The position numbers and the translations under genes were made by a program. Shown piece by piece: positions 60,186-64,000 of a DNA stretch of 64,000 nt. Origin of the DNA: JAICYJ01 sp963737445 (lineage in GTDB: Bacteria; Actinomycetota; Thermoleophilia; Gaiellales; JAICJC01); contig CAVTSO010000025.1 in NCBI GenBank assembly GCA_963737445.1, positions 236,808 through 300,807 of the forward strand, read 5' to 3'. The notes below the pieces were generated by a model. It saw only the letters and a list, made by a program, of their open reading frames with translations. It searched no databases and had not been told where the DNA came from. Each line of letters begins with the position of its first letter. Position 1 is the first letter of the stretch.

Positions 60186-62616
60186 ACGCGCGGACGCGGG
60201 CGTGCTCGGGGTCGACCAGCACGTCGGCGGCCAGCTCGGCGGCGACCGGCCGGCCCAGCACCTCGACCTCGACCCTGGCGTCGCCGGCCAGGTCGGCCGG
60301 CAGGTACGCGAACGCGATCGTCCGCCCCACGGTGTGCCCGTAGCCAACGCTGCGCACACGGCCGGCGGTATTCCCGTCCACCAGCACCGCCTCGCCGCCG
60401 TATGCCGGCAGGTAGTCCTCGCCGCCCACCAGCAGCGTGCGGATCCGGCGCGAGGGCTCGGTCCCGGCCGCCCGCAGCGCTTCGCGGCCGATGAACTCGC
60501 CCTTGTCCAGCGCCACGCAGAAACCGAGCCCGGCCTCATACGGCGTGTCCCCGCCCGTCAGGTCGCTGCCCATGTAGCGGTAGCCCTTCTCCAGCCGCAG
60601 GCCCTCCAGCGACCGGTACCCCGCGATCACGAGGCCATGCTCGCGCCCCGCGGCCGCCAGCCGGTCCCACACCTGCACCGCGTCGGGCGCCTCGGCATAC
60701 AGCTCGAATCCGAGCTCGCCGACGTAGGTGATGCGCTGCGCCAGCACCGGCTCGCAGATGCGGATCTCGCGCGCCGTGCGGAACGGGAGGGCCGCTGCCG
60801 AGACATCGTCGTCGCTGCACGCCGCCACCACGTCCCGCGCCCGCGGCCCCCAGATCCCGATCACCGACAGCCGCTCCGTCACCTCGCGCATCTCCACCGG
60901 CCCGTCCTCGTCTCGCATGTGCAACCGCAGCCAGCCCATGTCCGACTCGACGACGCCGGCCCCCGTCACCACCCGGAACAGCTGCTCGCTCAGCCGCGTT
61001 ACGGTCACGTCGGCGACGATCCCGCCACGCGCGTTCAGGAACTGGGTGTAGACGACGGTGCCGGCCGGCCGGTCGATGCGGTTGTCGCAGACCCTGTCCA
61101 GCAGCGGAAGCGCGCCGGGCCCCTCCAGCTCGATCTTGCCGAAGGACGACATGTCGATCATCCCGGCCCGCTCCCGAACCGCCCGGTGCTCCCCGCCCAC
61201 CGCCTCGAACCAGAGCGGCCGCGCCCAGCCGTACCCGCGCTGGTCGGCACCGGCCCGCCGCCACGGCTGCCCGGGTCGCAGATGGTCGGCCCGCTCCCAG
61301 CCGTTCTTGGAGCCGAACACCGCACCTGCGTCCTGCAGCCGCCCGTGCAGCGCGCTCAGCCGGTTCGGCCGGCCCCACTCATCGTGGTCATCCGGGTACC
61401 GCAGCCGGTAGTAGTAGCGGTAGACCTCGCGGCCGGCCGCGTCCACCTGGGCCGGCGGCCGATACGCATCGCCGAACCGCCAGGCCCGCATCCCGTGCAC
61501 GTCCAGCTCGGTCTCGTCGTCGGTCATCCACTCCGCGATCGTCTTTCCGATCCCACCCGCCCCGCCGAAGCCGTTCAGCGACAGCCCGGCCGCCATCCAG
61601 AACCCGGGCACCCCCGGCACCGGACCCAGCAGCGGATTCCCGTCCGGCGTCATCGCGTCCGGATGGCACTCCAGCGTGACCATGCCGGCGTCCTCCAGGA
61701 ACGGAAACCGCCGCGCCGCGCCGCTCCAGAGCTGGGCGAACCGCTGCTCGTCGGCCGGCAGGTTCCTCGCCGCGTGATCCCACGGCACCCCGTCCAGCCA
61801 GCGCGAGACCGGGTTCGGCTCGTAGCCGCCGAACAGCACCCCGCCCGCCTCGGAGCGCCCGTAGACGAGGTTGTCGGTGTCTCGGAAGCAGGGCATGTCG
61901 CGCGGCAGCTCGTGCCCGTCCACCGCCTGCAGCGCGATGTGCTGGTGGTCGACCGGCACCGACGGCGTGAACGCCCCCACCATAGCCGACACCTGCGGCG
62001 CCCAGATCCCGCAGGCGTTGACCACATGGTCGGCCTCGATCCGCCCGCCGCTGGTCAGCACCGCCCGCACCGCCCGCCGGTGATCGAGCTCGATCGCCGT
62101 CACGCGCGTGTTCTGCAGCACCGCCGTCCCCAGCTCGCGGGCGGCGTCGGCCAGCGCGTGCGTGGCAGTGTGCGGGTCGACGCAGCCGTCCTGCTCGACC
62201 CAGATCGCGCCGTACAGCTCGTCCCGGCTGGCCTGTGGCATCCGCTCCAGCGCCTCGTCGGGCGACAGCACGTGCACGTCAAGCCCGATGCCGCGGGCCC
62301 GGCTCGCGCCCCGCTCCAGCTCCACCAGGCTCTCGGGGCTGGAGGCGATCCGGAGGCTGCCGAGCCGGTCGAACACCCCCAGCCGCTCGTAGAGCTCCAC
62401 GCTGTAGCGGCGGAACCGCATCATCGCCGGCGAGGGGTTGAACTGGGTCACCAGACCGGCCGCGTGGCAGGTCGACCCGCTGGTGAGCTGAGCCTTCTCG
62501 ACCAGCACCACGTCTCGCCAGCCCGCCAGCGCCAGGTGGTAGGCGACGCTGCATCCGGTGACTCCGCCACCGATGACGACGACCTGCGCGCGGTCGGGGA
62601 AACTGGTCTGTACCAC
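60184..62616 (-). CDS. FAD-dependent oxidoreductase with GcvT domain (dimethylglycine/sarcosine dehydrogenase-like)
   Basis: 810 residues. The amino half is a DAO-type FAD domain: QVVVIGGGVTGCSVAYHLAL (GxGxxG), STCHAAGLVTQFNPS with the His that can hold FAD covalently, NACGIWAPQVSAM, and MAAGLSLNGFGGAGGIGKTI. The carboxyl half is an aminomethyltransferase (GcvT) fold: MIDMSSFGKIELEGPGALPL, YTQFLNARGGIVADVTVTRL, ITYVGELGFELYAEAPDAVQ and GYRSLEGLRLEKGYRYMGSD. Such enzymes demethylate dimethylglycine or sarcosine and pass the methyl group to folate. GTG 62616 diverges from the choline-kinase-like gene by 27 bases. Confidence 0.87.
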   Translation of the reverse strand: MVQTSFPDRAQVVVIGGGVTGCSVAYHLALAGWRDVVLVEKAQLTSGSTCHAAGLVTQFNPSPAMMRFRRYSVELYERLGVFDRLGSLRIASSPESLVELERGASRARGIGLDVHVLSPDEALERMPQASRDELYGAIWVEQDGCVDPHTATHALADAARELGTAVLQNTRVTAIELDHRRAVRAVLTSGGRIEADHVVNACGIWAPQVSAMVGAFTPSVPVDHQHIALQAVDGHELPRDMPCFRDTDNLVYGRSEAGGVLFGGYEPNPVSRWLDGVPWDHAARNLPADEQRFAQLWSGAARRFPFLEDAGMVTLECHPDAMTPDGNPLLGPVPGVPGFWMAAGLSLNGFGGAGGIGKTIAEWMTDDETELDVHGMRAWRFGDAYRPPAQVDAAGREVYRYYYRLRYPDDHDEWGRPNRLSALHGRLQDAGAVFGSKNGWERADHLRPGQPWRRAGADQRGYGWARPLWFEAVGGEHRAVRERAGMIDMSSFGKIELEGPGALPLLDRVCDNRIDRPAGTVVYTQFLNARGGIVADVTVTRLSEQLFRVVTGAGVVESDMGWLRLHMRDEDGPVEMREVTERLSVIGIWGPRARDVVAACSDDDVSAAALPFRTAREIRICEPVLAQRITYVGELGFELYAEAPDAVQVWDRLAAAGREHGLVIAGYRSLEGLRLEKGYRYMGSDLTGGDTPYEAGLGFCVALDKGEFIGREALRAAGTEPSRRIRTLLVGGEDYLPAYGGEAVLVDGNTAGRVRSVGYGHTVGRTIAFAYLPADLAGDARVEVEVLGRPVAAELAADVLVDPEHARVRA

Positions 62617-62628
62617 GTTTCGGGACTG

Positions 62629-62636
62629 ACTATAGT
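62629..62636. promoter_or_regulatory. Palindromic ACTATAGT shared -10 element
   Basis: The palindrome ACTATAGT reads TATAGT on both strands. On the plus strand it ends seven bases before the ATG at 62644; on the minus strand it ends twelve bases before the GTG at 62616. Both genes would then have leaderless or almost leaderless messages from one divergent core promoter. No good -35 box is seen on either side, and no Shine-Dalgarno sequence is present for either start. Confidence 0.5.
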
Positions 62637-62643
62637 GGTCGCC

Positions 62644-63555
62644 ATGCCGGTCGACAAAGCCATCGACGAGCTGATCGACGTCGTCCCCGAGCTGCGCGGA
62701 GAGCGCGTCGTGACCGAGCTCGCAGGCGGTCTCACGAACACCAACTACAAGGTCGAGACCGACCAGGGCACCTTCGTCGTGCGCATCTCGGCCAAGGACT
62801 CGAGCATGCTCGCGATCGACCGCGAGAACGAGTACCTGAACACGGTCGCCGCCGCCGAGGAGGGCGTCGGCCCGGCCGTCATCGGCTACATCCCGGAGCA
62901 CTCGCTGATGGTGCTGGAGTTCATCGAGGGCCAGACGCAGGGCGCCGAGGACCTGCGCCGCGGGGACAAGATCGAGATGGTGGCGCACGCGTGCCGGCGG
63001 CTGCACGCGGCCGCCCGCTTCCGCGATGACTTCAACATGTTCGACATCCAGCGCCGATACCTGGCGCTCGTGCAGGAGCGCGGGTTCAAGCTGCCCGACC
63101 GCTACCTCGAGTTCGAGCCGGCCGTGCGCGAGATCGAGCGTGCGATGGCCGTCCGCGACGAGGGTACCGTCCCCTGCAACAACGACCTGCTGGCCGAGAA
63201 CTTCATCGACACCGGCGGCGAGTTCCGGCTGATCGACTACGAGTACTCCGGCAACAACGACGCCTGCTTCGAGCTCGGCAACGTCTGGAGCGAGTCGAAC
63301 CTGTCGCTCGACCAGCTCGACCAGCTGGTGGCCGCCTACTACGGCCGGCCGCTGCGCAACAAGGTGGCCCGGGCGCGGCTGTGGGGGCTGATGTCCAAGT
63401 ACGGCTGGACGCTGTGGGCCTCCATCCAGGACGGCGTCTCCGACATCGATTTCGACTTCTCGGAATGGGGCCTCGAGAAGTACGACAGGGCCGTGCTCGA
63501 GTTCGACGGCGCGGACTTCGGCCGGCTGCTCGACGATGTCACCGCCGACGATTAG
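62644..63555 (+). CDS. Choline/ethanolamine-kinase-like phosphotransferase
   Basis: 303 residues. The kinase fold is shown by VTELAGGLTNTNYKVETDQG, FVVRISAKDSSMLAIDRENE, Brenner-type TVPCNNDLLAENFIDTGGEF and RLIDYEYSGNNDACFELGNV (the DFG-equivalent). In most family members the catalytic loop is HND; here it is NND. The likely substrate is choline or a related amino alcohol, by family and by its divergent demethylase neighbour. ATG 62644 has no ribosome site and sits right at the expected transcription start. The next gene overlaps its end by 20 bases. Confidence 0.82.
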   Translation: MPVDKAIDELIDVVPELRGERVVTELAGGLTNTNYKVETDQGTFVVRISAKDSSMLAIDRENEYLNTVAAAEEGVGPAVIGYIPEHSLMVLEFIEGQTQGAEDLRRGDKIEMVAHACRRLHAAARFRDDFNMFDIQRRYLALVQERGFKLPDRYLEFEPAVREIERAMAVRDEGTVPCNNDLLAENFIDTGGEFRLIDYEYSGNNDACFELGNVWSESNLSLDQLDQLVAAYYGRPLRNKVARARLWGLMSKYGWTLWASIQDGVSDIDFDFSEWGLEKYDRAVLEFDGADFGRLLDDVTADD

Positions 63556-64000
63556 CACCGTCCACGACACAGCGGCTCCCGATCAGCCAGCCGACGTGAC
63601 GGCGTCGACGGTCGCCGTCTACGACGCGATCGCCACGTCCTACGCCGGCCGCCGGGCGGAGATGCCCCCGCGGCTGGTGCAGCTGGCGCAGCGAGCACTT
63701 GCGATCGTGCGCCGGTCGGGCGCCGACCCGATCGCGATCGCCGACCTCGGCTGCGGCGCCGGTCGCGACCTCGCGTTCTTCGAGCGGGAGCAGCCGAGCG
63801 CCGTCACGGTCGGCATCGATGCGTCCGCGGCCATGCTTGAGGCGGCTCGGTCGCACGTGCACGGACGACTGGTCGCAGGCGACCTCCGACAGCTGCCGCT
63901 GGACACCGGCTCACAGCACCTGGCTTGGGCATGCGCATCGCTGCTGCACCTGCCCAAGCAGCAGCTGCCGGCGGCGCTGGCCGAGGCGCGGCGGGTGCTG
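63536..64000 (+). CDS. Class I SAM-dependent methyltransferase, 5' part
   Basis: The first ~155 residues of a methyltransferase that runs off the right edge. After a 25-residue lead comes VAVYDAIATSYAGRRAEMPP, motif I IADLGCGAGRDLAFFEREQP, the ribose-binding acid in VGIDASAAMLEAARSHV, DLRQLPLDTGSQHLAWACAS and LLHLPKQQLPAALAEARRVL. This is a Methyltransf_11/25-type fold with a small-molecule or unspecific substrate. ATG 63536 overlaps the choline-kinase-like gene by 20 bases, so they are co-translated. Confidence 0.8.
   Translation, partial: MSPPTISTVHDTAAPDQPADVTASTVAVYDAIATSYAGRRAEMPPRLVQLAQRALAIVRRSGADPIAIADLGCGAGRDLAFFEREQPSAVTVGIDASAAMLEAARSHVHGRLVAGDLRQLPLDTGSQHLAWACASLLHLPKQQLPAALAEARRVL

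Noticed and set aside
60049..62640. Plus-strand frame opposite the FAD oxidoreductase, fused in frame to the choline-kinase-like gene
   Set aside because: The first ~860 residues are the antisense shadow of the oxidoreductase; real homology begins only at ATG 62644.

Overview
The window reads as chromosomal DNA of a high-GC actinobacterium, plausibly of the Thermoleophilia (Gaiellales/Solirubrobacterales) type. Reasons are the uniformly high GC, frequent GTG and TTG starts with GGAGG-like ribosome sites, an actinobacterial SOS box (CGAAC-N4-GTTCG) at dinB, and families common in those groups (two DUF2252 proteins, LtrA, MMPL, NarL- and OmpR-type two-component systems, a LigD polymerase domain, an MttB-like methyltransferase). 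The placement is an inference from gene content. I saw no rRNA, tRNA, IS element, CRISPR array or phage.

Layout. 0-5 kb: the start of a mannonate dehydratase gene, then DUF1003, DUF302, a secreted phosphoesterase and a tandem cyanophycinase-like protein. 5-14 kb: a surface/secretion island with two single-membrane-segment TadE/TadG-like proteins flanking an ECF sigma factor and a candidate anti-sigma partner, a lipoprotein, an operon of two secreted Asp-box beta-propellers with a canonical promoter, a class V aminotransferase and a beta-helix remnant. 14-23 kb: arginase family, LtrA, an unusual inverted-repeat element, DUF2127, MMPL, unknowns and DUF2252. 23-29 kb: a same-strand catabolic block of MFS, AraC, acyl-CoA-dehydrogenase-like flavoprotein, dihydroxyacetophenone-dioxygenase-like cupin and succinate-semialdehyde-type dehydrogenase. 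29-41 kb: a homocysteine methyltransferase/MTHFR fusion coupled to a GS-repeat tail-anchored protein, small envelope/stress proteins, a deleted SulP remnant, GadB, a class II amidotransferase, YrhK, a second DUF2252 and a MalT-like LuxR regulator. 41-48 kb: OmpR-type two-component system, secreted propeller, holin-like protein, C45 hydrolase, dinB. 48-53 kb: MttB-like methyltransferase, agmatinase-type ureohydrolase, VOC protein, and an operon of a BNR propeller with a ubiquitin-like MoaD/ThiS protein. 53-60 kb: NarL-type two-component system, PD40 propeller, LigD polymerase, MFS, YdeI-like protein, repeats. 60-64 kb: a divergent FAD/GcvT oxidoreductase and choline-kinase-like protein, then a methyltransferase running off the end.

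About a quarter of the genes are split by one-base frame changes, several at short homopolymers, although the residual protein sequence is well conserved. This points to uncorrected sequencing errors rather than mass gene decay. I annotate such genes over their full extent and give the approximate shift positions.

Themes. One-carbon and quaternary-amine chemistry is spread over MttB (48 kb), the FAD-GcvT oxidoreductase with the choline-kinase-like gene (60-63 kb) and the homocysteine/MTHFR fusion (29 kb). GABA-shunt enzymes are present as GadB (33 kb) and the aldehyde dehydrogenase (23 kb). The best candidates for something undescribed are the Tad-like/sigma island, the 184-bp inverted-repeat element at 16.9 kb, the GS-repeat tail-anchored protein at 30.7 kb and the BNR/ubiquitin-like pair at 51.5-52.8 kb.
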